Shown here one piece after another: positions 1 through 5,103 of a stretch of 5,183 bases of DNA. The stretch's first letter is position 1. Every line of letters begins with the position of its first letter. Source of the stretch: Sulfurovum sp. (GTDB lineage Bacteria; Campylobacterota; Campylobacteria; Campylobacterales; Sulfurovaceae); contig JAUXGC010000098.1 in assembly GCA_030622375.1 (NCBI GenBank), positions 1 to 5,183 of the forward strand, given 5' to 3'. The notes under the pieces are model-generated. The model had not been told where the DNA came from. It saw only the letters and a program-made list of their open reading frames with translations, and made no database searches. The translations under genes were made by a program, and so were the position numbers.

Positions 1-792
1 AAATGGCAACATAATCACAAATGATAACAGCACACAAATATCATAAATAGCCACTTGTATATTATCTGTATACTTTCCTACCATTATGACATCTATTTTT
101 GTAAGTAGTACAACTATAATGGCATTAAAACCTAACTGAACTGAATAATTAAATCTTTTTAAAAAATTATTAAAATTTATATCTTTAAAATTTAATAAAA
201 ATGGTAATTTTTTAATTGCCAAATATACTAAAATGAATTGGGACAAAATCATAGCCAATGCCAAAGAATAATAGCTTAGACTAACCAATGATAGCAAAAT
301 GAAAAATGGTACTCTTAAGGCTCTTTGAGTTAGGTTTGATAAAATAAAAGTATAATTTATCAAACCTTTTGACTTTAATCCTGCTAACGTTAGATTAAAA
401 AAACCCCAAAGCGGTATCATCAGCAAAGAAAATTGAAAATATTCTAATGTGGCATTTTGATTAAAAAAAGCAAATATAATAAAATCACTAAATAAATATA
501 ATAAAAATGTTCCAAATAATAATATTATCAAACCAAAATAAGTTTCTTCTTTAATAATAGTTTCTTTATTGTTTTCTTCACTCTGAGAAAAATATATAAT
601 TCCATTATCTCTACCTAGTAACAATACAATAACAGCTAATGCTATAAATGAAAAAATAAATCTAAACTCACCATATATCTCAGGTTCAAAAGTTCTAGTG
701 AGATATATAGTTGTAGCAAACATTAAAATATTTCCTACCATATTACTTCCAAAACCAGTAATAATATTATTGTATTTTTCCATTTTATTCAT
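1..792 (-). CDS. O-antigen/polysaccharide flippase (Wzx-like), 3' end outside the window
   Basis: I read 264 codons without a stop from ATG at 792 to the left edge, so the C-terminal part is missing (family members are usually 400-500 residues). The product is very hydrophobic. Likely membrane segments lie near residues 11-31, 43-60, 86-108, 119-138, 160-193, 216-231 and 249-264. Two stretches fit the MOP/polysaccharide-synthesis flippase family: TRTFEPEIYGEFRF (32-45), like the usual 'lGpeeyGeF' loop after the first helix, and KIDVIMVGKYTDNIQVAIYD (232-251), like the 'D.i.iG.f.....vg.Y' segment. Its inferred role is moving undecaprenyl-PP-linked repeat units across the inner membrane. The start overlaps the end of the preceding micro-ORF by 8 bp (ATGAATAA) and has no clear Shine-Dalgarno, so it is probably translated by coupling. 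ATG at 783 (codon 4) is an alternative start. The gene is much more AT-rich than the epimerases (10 G+C in 60 bases at 121-180), which is common for flippases and suggests transfer. The specific substrate cannot be told. Confidence 0.88.
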   Translation of the reverse strand, partial: MNKMEKYNNIITGFGSNMVGNILMFATTIYLTRTFEPEIYGEFRFIFSFIALAVIVLLLGRDNGIIYFSQSEENNKETIIKEETYFGLIILLFGTFLLYLFSDFIIFAFFNQNATLEYFQFSLLMIPLWGFFNLTLAGLKSKGLINYTFILSNLTQRALRVPFFILLSLVSLSYYSLALAMILSQFILVYLAIKKLPFLLNFKDINFNNFLKRFNYSVQLGFNAIIVVLLTKIDVIMVGKYTDNIQVAIYDICVLLSFVIMLPF

Positions 793-880
793 CAATAACT
801 ATTATTTTATACTCTCTAATATATTTTTGGTCTTTAAGTTTAGGGTCAGACATTGAAAATGCACTTTTGGTTTTTCTCAT
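785..880 (-). CDS. 31-residue micro-ORF with strong ribosome site, coupled to flippase
   Basis: A 31-codon frame from ATG (880-878) to TAA (787-785). I recognise no family. The peptide is charged (starts MRKTKSAFSMSDPK, ends IVIDE) with no membrane segment. It begins one base after the stop of the 32-residue ORF and ends inside the flippase start (8-bp overlap). The ribosome site AGGAGGG, 5 nt before the ATG, is the best Shine-Dalgarno in the window, which argues that ribosomes really load here. Codons 4-13 (KSAFSMSDPK) lie within the right-hand direct repeat. The same DNA in the other repeat copy reads KSAFSTPDPK in the matching frame, then V and a stop. So this may be a real peptide, a gene remnant, or just a ribosome-loading leader for the poorly initiated flippase. 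Coding status is uncertain. Confidence 0.4.
   Translation of the reverse strand: MRKTKSAFSMSDPKLKDQKYIREYKIIVIDE
839..868 (-). repeat. 30-bp direct repeat, copy 2 (downstream of ORF6N gene)
   Basis: On the minus strand this copy contains AAAAGTGCATTTTCAATG followed by TCTGACCCTAAA. It matches 1571-1600 at 28 of 30 positions, in the same orientation; the two differences are T for C. It lies within codons 4-13 of the 31-codon ORF. The two copies are 732 bp apart and bracket the ORF6N gene. The GGGTCAG core followed by TTGAAAAT (plus strand) reminds me of repeats near REP-associated tyrosine (Y1) transposase elements, but that is memory-based and unverified. Confidence 0.8.
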
Positions 881-881
881 A

Positions 882-980
882 CTAACCCTCCTTTCCTTTT
901 TTAATCTTCTTAACACTCCGACTCACTTTTGCAAAACCCAGATTGAATTCAAATTTTGTTTGTGTTGCTAGTATTTTCAT
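882..980 (-). pseudogene. 32-residue ORF: diverged copy of the ORF6N protein C-terminal tail
   Basis: A short frame from ATG (980-978) to TAG (884-882), overlapping the ORF6N gene stop by 4 bp (ATGA). Residues 8-24 align with residues 167-183 of the ORF6N protein: TKxExNLGFxKVSRxVK, 13 of 17 identical, followed in both by a lysine-rich end. No DNA-binding domain precedes it. The simplest reading is the surviving 3' end of a second ORF6N-type gene, or a tandem tail duplication that has since diverged. An alternative is a real basic micro-protein sharing a tail module with its neighbour. It has no strong Shine-Dalgarno (only AAGAAG nearby), so any translation would be coupled to the ORF6N gene. 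Confidence 0.5.
886..892 (-). promoter_or_regulatory. Strong Shine-Dalgarno (AGGAGGG) for the 31-codon ORF
   Basis: Read on the minus strand, AAAGGAAAGGAGGG (899-886) holds AGGAGGG 5 nt before ATG at 880. It sits inside the last codons of the preceding 32-residue ORF. The flippase start about 90 nt further on has no such site, so this is the likely entry point feeding the flippase. Confidence 0.6.
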
Positions 981-1555
981 GATTTATCTTCTTTGGATTT
1001 TTTAGTCTTTACAATACGGCTAACTTTGACAAACCCTAGATTCAACTCTATTTTTGTCTCAACTTCTGTCTCATCATCCTGTAGTTTTCTTATGGGTTCT
1101 ATATCTATAACTTTTTCTAGTAGTACATTCGATTTTTCTATTAATCCTAGTTGTTCTTCTTGTGTTTGGTTTTCATTTATTGAATTTAAATTTCTAGATA
1201 ACTGTTTTAAGTTTGCAAATGTTTCTATGATTTTGAGAGTCGTTTGTGTGGCTACTTTACTTTTTATTATAGTAGCCAACATATACAAACCTTTTTCTGT
1301 AAAAACTTTAGGGTTGACTGTAGAGTGCTTAAGCTTATTGAACCGGTCAAATTTTTTGACCAGTTCATTTTTTTCTTCTTTTGTGAGTTCAATTATATAT
1401 CCATCAGGAAATTTTTCAAGATTGTTAGATACTGCTTGATTAACCTCCTTGGTAGTTACATCATATAACTGTGCAACATCATTGTCAATCAGTACAACTT
1501 TATTCTTATAATTAATCAATTTACTTTCTAATGTTTCAAATTTTATTACTTCCAT
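977..1555 (-). CDS. ORF6N-domain (phage-type DNA-binding) protein
   Basis: This 192-residue protein has an N-terminal ORF6N domain at about residues 10-100. Diagnostic parts are VVLIDNDVAQLYDVTTKEVN (20-39), NLEKFPDGYIIELTKEE (45-61) and PKVFTEKGLYMLATIIKSK (82-100), followed by VATQTTLKIIETFANLKQLSR (101-121). ORF6N is a putative DNA-binding domain known from phage and mobile elements and common in bacterial islands; its biological role is poorly defined. Residues 125-160 are polar and probably helical or coiled. The end, residues 165-192, is a separate conserved-looking tail (TKIELNLGFVKVSR) rich in lysine, and it is repeated in the next ORF. The ribosome site AAAGGG lies 5 nt before the ATG. 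The start overlaps the 44-codon ORF by 10 bp, and the stop overlaps the next ORF by 4 bp. A DNA-binding protein inside a sugar operon is out of place. It could be an operon regulator or cargo of a small cassette flanked by the 30-bp repeats. Confidence 0.85.
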   Translation of the reverse strand: MEVIKFETLESKLINYKNKVVLIDNDVAQLYDVTTKEVNQAVSNNLEKFPDGYIIELTKEEKNELVKKFDRFNKLKHSTVNPKVFTEKGLYMLATIIKSKVATQTTLKIIETFANLKQLSRNLNSINENQTQEEQLGLIEKSNVLLEKVIDIEPIRKLQDDETEVETKIELNLGFVKVSRIVKTKKSKEDKS

Positions 1556-1680
1556 AGATGCCCTTTACACTTTAGGGTCAGGCGTTGAAAATGCACTTTT
1601 TCTAGAACAGTATCTAATACTACTGCTTCATAATAGTTCAAGTTTTCACCTTTTTGTATCTGTTCAAGTAACATATTCAT
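1546..1680 (-). CDS. 44-residue small ORF of unknown function between epimerase and ORF6N gene
   Basis: A 44-codon frame from ATG (1680-1678), which directly abuts the epimerase stop codon (0 bp gap), to TAA (1548-1546), overlapping the ORF6N start by 10 bp. AAAGG lies 8 nt before the ATG, inside the epimerase gene. I recognise no family. Residues 1-28 (MNMLLEQIQKGENLNYYEAV and on to LEK) look like a normal amphipathic helix-rich N-terminus. From residue 28 on, the frame runs through the 30-bp repeat and gives a sequence unlike the first part (VHFQRLTLKCKGHLWK). This suggests the 5' end of a once longer gene cut off where the repeat begins. The junction lies near 1600. It may still serve to carry ribosomes from the epimerase to the ORF6N gene. 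Confidence 0.4.
   Translation of the reverse strand: MNMLLEQIQKGENLNYYEAVVLDTVLEKVHFQRLTLKCKGHLWK
1571..1600 (-). repeat. 30-bp direct repeat, copy 1 (upstream of ORF6N gene)
   Basis: On the minus strand this copy contains AAAAGTGCATTTTCAACG followed by CCTGACCCTAAA, 28 of 30 identical to 839-868 and in the same orientation. In the 44-codon ORF it is read in a different frame from that used by the other copy. In the matching frame it gives RKSAFSTPDPKV and then a stop. Frame use therefore differs between copies, which favours a DNA-level repeat over a conserved protein motif. Confidence 0.8.
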
Positions 1681-2739
1681 CTACAGTACCTTTGCATAAA
1701 ACTCTCTATACCACTTCACAAACTCACTTATGCCATCCGCCAAAGCAGTATCTGGTTTATAGCCATAGTCTTCCATCAGCCCACTTATATTTGCGTGAGT
1801 AGAGAGTACATCTCCATCTTGCATAGGCAACATCTCTTTTTTGGCAACTTTTCCTAAAGCTTTCTCTATGGTTTCTATGAACTCCATAAGAGGCAAATGT
1901 TTACTGTTGCCGATGTTGTAGAGTCTGTAGGGTGCAGATGAGCTGTCTGTTTTTGGGTTTTTGGCATCCCATTTTGGGTTTGGCTTTGCTGGATGGTCTA
2001 TCACTTTTATGATGCCATCTACTATATCGTCTATGTAAGTAAAATCTCTACTCATTTTACCATTGTTAAAAACTTTTATAGGTTTGTCGTTTAGTATGGC
2101 ATTGGTAAAGAGCATAGGAGCCATGTCAGGTCTTCCCCATGGTCCGTACACGGTGAAAAATCTTAGTCCTGTTGTACTTATGTCATATAGATGACTATAG
2201 CTATGTGCCATCATCTCGTTTGATTTTTTTGTAGCAGCATATAGACTTACGGGATGATCTGTAGTATCTGATGTTTTAAATGGTTGTGACCTGTTAAGTC
2301 CATAAATGGATGAACTTGAAGCGTATGCTAGGTTTTTCACCCCATTATGGCGACACCCTTCCAGTATATTTAGAAATCCTAACATATTACTCTCTATGTA
2401 CGCGTGAGGATTTTCAAGAGAGTAACGCACACCTGCTTGTGCTGCTAAGTGCATAACCGCATCAAACTTTTCCTCTTTAAAGAGCTTCTCTATGCCCTCT
2501 CTGTCTGCAATATCAAGCTTAATGAACTTATGTTTAGGGTACACAGTTGAAATAGTAAAAGCATTGGAAGATACATTCTCTTTTTTAACCCCAAGCTCTT
2601 TTAGACGACCATATTTTAGATTTACATCATAATAGTCATTTATGTTGTCTAGTCCTACAACTTCATCGCCACGCTCTAGTAATTTTTTTGCTAAGTGGTA
2701 GCCTATGAACCCTGCCGTACCTGTAACCAATACTTTCAA
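1681..2739 (-). CDS. UDP-glucuronate 4-epimerase-type NAD-dependent epimerase (CapI-like)
   Basis: An extended short-chain dehydrogenase/reductase, 352 residues from my chosen start. It should interconvert UDP-glucuronate and UDP-galacturonate in the cytoplasm for capsule, O-antigen or LPS synthesis. Seen in the sequence: Rossmann motif TGTAGFIG (6-13), LDNINDYYDVNLK (31-43), the HLAAQAGVRYS segment (97-107), catalytic serine region ASSSSIYG (140-147), YAATK (167-171; Tyr and Lys of the catalytic triad), and RFFTVYGPWGRPDMAP (193-208). The last is characteristic of the GlcA 4-epimerase/CapI group. I chose TTG at 2739 because it gives MKVLVTG at the usual family N-terminus, has AAGGGG 7 nt upstream, and overlaps the galE stop by 4 bp (TTGA). 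In-frame ATG codons at 2787 and 2769 would add 16 or 10 residues encoded inside galE and look unlikely. The exact substrate (GlcA versus a related uronic acid) is inferred. Confidence 0.9.
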   Translation of the reverse strand: MKVLVTGTAGFIGYHLAKKLLERGDEVVGLDNINDYYDVNLKYGRLKELGVKKENVSSNAFTISTVYPKHKFIKLDIADREGIEKLFKEEKFDAVMHLAAQAGVRYSLENPHAYIESNMLGFLNILEGCRHNGVKNLAYASSSSIYGLNRSQPFKTSDTTDHPVSLYAATKKSNEMMAHSYSHLYDISTTGLRFFTVYGPWGRPDMAPMLFTNAILNDKPIKVFNNGKMSRDFTYIDDIVDGIIKVIDHPAKPNPKWDAKNPKTDSSSAPYRLYNIGNSKHLPLMEFIETIEKALGKVAKKEMLPMQDGDVLSTHANISGLMEDYGYKPDTALADGISEFVKWYREFYAKVL

Positions 2740-3773
2740 AGCTCGACCCCTTTTAGAGTCTTTTCCCATGCTAAAGTCGTCTGGCAAATCACCTCTAAAT
2801 CATCATACTTTGGTTTCCACTTTGTATCATTTAGTATTTTTCTGTTGTCTGCTATGAGCAAAGCTGGGTCGCCTGCACGTCTCTCTTTGCTCTCAACTCT
2901 AAAGTCAACACCACTTATTTTTTTCATAGTATCTAGTACCTTTTTCACAGAAAAACCTCTACTGTAACCCACATTAAACACATCACTTTCATTGTCTTCA
3001 AGATACTCCAAAGCTTCAATGTGTGCTTGTGCCAAATCTACTACATGTATGTAGTCACGAATGCCTGTGCCGTCAGGCGTAGGGTAATCTTCTCCAAATA
3101 TATACATTTCATCTCGTTTCCCCGTAGCAGTTTGAGCAGCTACTTTAACAAGAAGTGTAGCATTTGCAGTAGATTGACCTATGAGATTGTCGGGGTCAGA
3201 GCCTGCTACATTGAAGTATCTGAGTGTTACATATTTGAACTCAGTAGTTACTAAAGCTACATCTTGCAAAATGCGTTCACTCATAAGCTTACTCATACCG
3301 TAAGGGTTTATGGGGTTTGTAGGGTCACTCTCTTTGAGCCCACTCTCCAAGCCAACTATGCTGGAGTCAGGCTCTCCATACACTGCAGCAGTAGATGAAA
3401 AGATAAACCTTTTCACTCCATTTTGCGTAGCATACTTTATGAGGTTGGTGGTATTTACTGTGTTATTTAGGTAGTATTTGAGTGGATTTTCAACACTCTC
3501 TGGCACCACAATAGAAGCAGCAAAATGCATAATGGCATCAAAACTGTTTTTCTCCATAAGTGTTTTGATTTTATCAAAATTACTGAGGTCTTCTTCTATA
3601 AAATTCAAAGTTTTATTGTGTGTCTGTGCTATGGAGATAAGTCTATCTACAGTATCTTGAAATCCAGTAACAAGATTATCAAGAACCGTCACATTATGCT
3701 CGCTCTCTTCTAGTAAAACCTTAACAACATGACTACCAATATACCCTGCTCCACCTGTCACTAAAATATGCAA
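2736..3773 (-). CDS. galE: UDP-glucose 4-epimerase
   Basis: This 345-residue enzyme interconverts UDP-glucose and UDP-galactose using bound NAD, feeding galactose into surface glycans. Full length for the family (about 330-350). Visible motifs: Rossmann GGAGYIGSH (7-15), AASIVVPESVENP (85-97), FSSTAAVYGEP (125-135) with the catalytic Ser/Thr, NPYGMSK (156-162) with catalytic Tyr158 and Lys162, RYFNVAGSDP (185-194), DGTGIRDYIHVVDLA (234-248), VFNVGYSRGFSV (265-276) and RRAGDPA (298-304). The start codon is TTG (3773-3771), with AGGA 6 nt upstream (3783-3780); no ATG fits the conserved N-terminus. It is the first gene of the minus-strand operon and sits about 30 bp behind a TATAAT box. Its TGA overlaps the TTG start of the next epimerase, so the two enzymes are probably made in coupled amounts. 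Confidence 0.95.
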   Translation of the reverse strand: MHILVTGGAGYIGSHVVKVLLEESEHNVTVLDNLVTGFQDTVDRLISIAQTHNKTLNFIEEDLSNFDKIKTLMEKNSFDAIMHFAASIVVPESVENPLKYYLNNTVNTTNLIKYATQNGVKRFIFSSTAAVYGEPDSSIVGLESGLKESDPTNPINPYGMSKLMSERILQDVALVTTEFKYVTLRYFNVAGSDPDNLIGQSTANATLLVKVAAQTATGKRDEMYIFGEDYPTPDGTGIRDYIHVVDLAQAHIEALEYLEDNESDVFNVGYSRGFSVKKVLDTMKKISGVDFRVESKERRAGDPALLIADNRKILNDTKWKPKYDDLEVICQTTLAWEKTLKGVEL

Positions 3774-3802
3774 ATTATTTCCTATTGAGTATCGTCTATA
3801 GT

Positions 3803-3808
3803 ATTATA
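3803..3808 (-). promoter_or_regulatory. Likely -10 box of the polysaccharide operon
   Basis: TATAAT on the minus strand, with a predicted transcription start near 3796 and a leader of about 20-25 nt before the galE TTG. I see no good -35 at normal spacing, which is acceptable for sigma-70 promoters in Campylobacterota. No other strong promoter is evident in the packed operon downstream. Confidence 0.55.
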
Positions 3809-3836
3809 TCCAATGGGTACTGAAGAGATGTCCGTC

Positions 3837-3866
3837 TTAAAAATATATGTATTAAAATGTTATAAT
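3837..3866 (+). promoter_or_regulatory. Extended -10 promoter for the leader ORF and lipoprotein
   Basis: TGTTATAAT (3858-3866) is an extended -10 element with a perfect TATAAT. TTAAAA at 3837-3842 is a weak -35 (4 of 6 to TTGACA, 18-bp spacer). Transcription would start near 3873, giving a leader of about 24 nt before the 16-codon ORF. It is divergent from the galE promoter; the two -10 boxes are about 50 bp apart, so one bound regulator could affect both. Confidence 0.6.
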
Positions 3867-3896
3867 GGCTAGTATATACACCAAAAGGAATAACTT

Positions 3897-3947
3897 ATGA
3901 AAGAAGAATTGAAAGAAATAAATGAAATATTTTCAAAACTCGTTTAA
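3897..3947 (+). CDS. 16-residue leader peptide ORF, coupled to lipoprotein
   Basis: MKEELKEINEIFSKLV, from ATG 3897 to TAA 3945-3947. AAAAGGA lies 7 nt upstream, a good ribosome site. The stop overlaps the lipoprotein start as TAATG, and the lipoprotein itself has no Shine-Dalgarno in the preceding 20 nt. Translation of this peptide is thus probably what brings ribosomes to the lipoprotein gene. The peptide is a short charged amphipathic helix by composition, without the runs of one amino acid that mark classic attenuator leaders. Whether it has a function of its own cannot be told. Confidence 0.55.
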   Translation: MKEELKEINEIFSKLV

Positions 3948-4543
3948 TGCTTAAATTACTTATTATATCCACCCTACTTCTTCTGCTAAGTGGTTGCGGT
4001 ATGTCAAATTTAACATACAATAATCACCAACTCATGCTACAAATAAACAAGAAGTATTTACGGCTCGATGGAGAGTTGATTAAAGTACGCAAAGATAGCT
4101 TTGGAAGCCTTTTTATCACCCAAAAGATACTTCGTTTAGATAACGGCAACATGACTGTCTATGAAGATGCAATAAGTGATTTTCTTTATGAGTTTGAGCC
4201 AAGCATTACAAGAAGCATAAAAGTCATTTTTGATGCTAGAAAGGTCATCATTGCTTATGCAAAAAATAGCCTTTATGCCTATCAACTTATTCTACAAGAT
4301 GGAAAAATACTCAATGTCATTGCCCAGCAAAGTGGTTTTCAACGTCTTAAAATGGTATATGGTATGGATTCTACACAACTTGATCAAATGCTAAAAAAGC
4401 TAGATATCAATACAAAAAGTGTTTACTATAGGGATGTAATAGTTACAAAAAATCAAAATAAAGCAATATTAAGCAGATGGAGTGTCCAAAATGTACACTT
4501 CTTTCCACTCATCGTTCCTCTACTAAGACTTATTGGAATGTAG
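3947..4543 (+). CDS. Putative lipoprotein of unknown function
   Basis: A 198-residue protein with a clear lipoprotein signal: Lys3, a hydrophobic run (residues 4-14, LLIISTLLLLL) and lipobox LSGC with Cys17 as the lipidation site. The mature part (18-198) should be attached to a membrane facing the periplasm. I recognise no domain in it. It appears to be mostly beta/alpha mixed, with a Tyr- and Lys-rich middle. It ends in a hydrophobic stretch (FFPLIVPLLRLIGM, 185-198) that could be a second membrane contact or a buried strand. There is no cysteine after Cys17. The start at the TAATG overlap with the leader ORF is supported by the signal peptide beginning there. The gene lies 30 bp upstream of a membrane-anchored cytochrome in the same direction, so a shared envelope role is possible but not shown. 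Confidence 0.8.
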   Translation: MLKLLIISTLLLLLSGCGMSNLTYNNHQLMLQINKKYLRLDGELIKVRKDSFGSLFITQKILRLDNGNMTVYEDAISDFLYEFEPSITRSIKVIFDARKVIIAYAKNSLYAYQLILQDGKILNVIAQQSGFQRLKMVYGMDSTQLDQMLKKLDINTKSVYYRDVIVTKNQNKAILSRWSVQNVHFFPLIVPLLRLIGM

Positions 4544-4569
4544 ATTTAATAATAAGTATTATAAAATCT
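4542..4569 (+). repeat. 28-bp AT-rich near-perfect palindrome before the cytochrome gene
   Basis: Reading AGATTT (4542-4547) against AAATCT (4564-4569) and AATAAT against ATTAT(T), 12 of 13 base pairs match (one A-A mismatch) around a 2-nt centre. It begins in the lipoprotein stop codon and ends 4 bp before the cytochrome ATG. It could be an operator, or a weak hairpin near the start. It lacks the GC stem and T-run of an intrinsic terminator. Confidence 0.55.
4557..4565 (+). promoter_or_regulatory. Possible -10 region directly before the cytochrome start
   Basis: TATTAT (4557-4562) or TATAAA (4560-4565) lies 9-12 bp before ATG at 4574. TTGGAA at 4533-4538 could be a -35 for the first (18-bp spacer). 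Transcription from here would start at or a few bases before the ATG, giving a leaderless or nearly leaderless message. That would fit the absence of a Shine-Dalgarno. In AT-rich DNA such boxes also arise by chance. Confidence 0.3.
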
Positions 4570-4573
4570 GCTT

Positions 4574-5074
4574 ATGAAAAAAACCCTACCCTATATAGCC
4601 ATTATCATCGTTCTAATCTATGCTCTGTACAATGCCAAATTCCGTGACTTGAAAAAAATAGATACGCACACAAATATACACTATAAAGAGCATATAGAAA
4701 CACACAAAACCACCCACTATGAAGATGAACTCTCCCAGATAAATACAGATGAATATACTAAACAGTACATCATACGAGTGATTAATCATGGGTCCAATAT
4801 ACTAGATTTTAAAGGTGGAGTGATGGAGGCTGGTTTTGCTTCTGTGGATGATGCAGAAAAGATTGCCTGTTATACTTTAGAACTCTCTGGTAAAAAATGT
4901 AAAGACTCTTATGAAAAAAATGCTGCTATGTTTTATACGAGTATCTGTGGTGGTTGTCATGGAGATGACGGAAAAGGTTTAGGCGGTACCTGCCCAAATC
5001 TTACCAAAAGCAAATTGTTAGGTATTGTAAAAAGAGAAAACTTCTTAAAAGATATGATTCAGAGATCTCAATAG
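4574..5074 (+). CDS. Membrane-anchored monoheme c-type cytochrome with histidine ladder
   Basis: A 166-residue protein with an uncleaved-looking N-terminal anchor (LPYIAIIIVLIYALY, 5-19), so the rest should face the periplasm. A single heme c site, CGGCH (125-129), is followed by GDDGKGLGGTCPNLT (130-144), typical of class I cytochrome c. Only about 37 residues follow the motif, with one Met (161), so the usual C-terminal Met-ligand part is short or absent. Before the heme site, residues 64-106 (QYIIRVINHG, FKGGVMEAGF, DDAEKIACYTLEL) resemble the C-terminal half of a cytochrome c domain, including a candidate axial Met84. Residues 32-48 carry His at 32, 36, 40, 44 and 48. Extra cysteines are at 99, 109 and 140. 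No Shine-Dalgarno precedes the ATG, and a stop (4562-4564) closes the frame upstream. Likely role: small electron carrier or sensor at the membrane; partner unknown. Confidence 0.8.
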   Translation: MKKTLPYIAIIIVLIYALYNAKFRDLKKIDTHTNIHYKEHIETHKTTHYEDELSQINTDEYTKQYIIRVINHGSNILDFKGGVMEAGFASVDDAEKIACYTLELSGKKCKDSYEKNAAMFYTSICGGCHGDDGKGLGGTCPNLTKSKLLGIVKRENFLKDMIQRSQ

Positions 5075-5103
5075 ATAGAATGTTTTAGGGGTTGTTTGCA
5101 TAA

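Noticed and set aside
993..1468. Open frames on the plus strand opposite the ORF6N gene
   Set aside because: Their products are low-complexity (Ser/Phe/Cys-rich), typical of the antisense of a Lys/Glu/Asn-rich gene, and the minus-strand frame has a clear ORF6N domain.
839..1600. CRISPR array from the repeated 30-bp unit
   Set aside because: There are only two copies, 732 bp apart with genes between them; there is no regular spacer pattern and no cas gene.
2740..2787. Longer N-terminus for the second epimerase (ATG at 2787 or 2769)
   Set aside because: The added residues come from the overlapping galE 3' end read in another frame, and the family N-terminus begins at the TTG, which has its own AAGGGG.
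2695..3713. Several plus-strand open frames of 60-90 codons opposite galE and the epimerase start
   Set aside because: They lie wholly antisense to well-conserved enzymes, have no recognisable domain and no convincing ribosome site.
5060..5100. Frameshift truncating the cytochrome C-terminus
   Set aside because: The other two frames close quickly after the stop and show no Met-ligand-like continuation, so there is no sign of a lost downstream part here.
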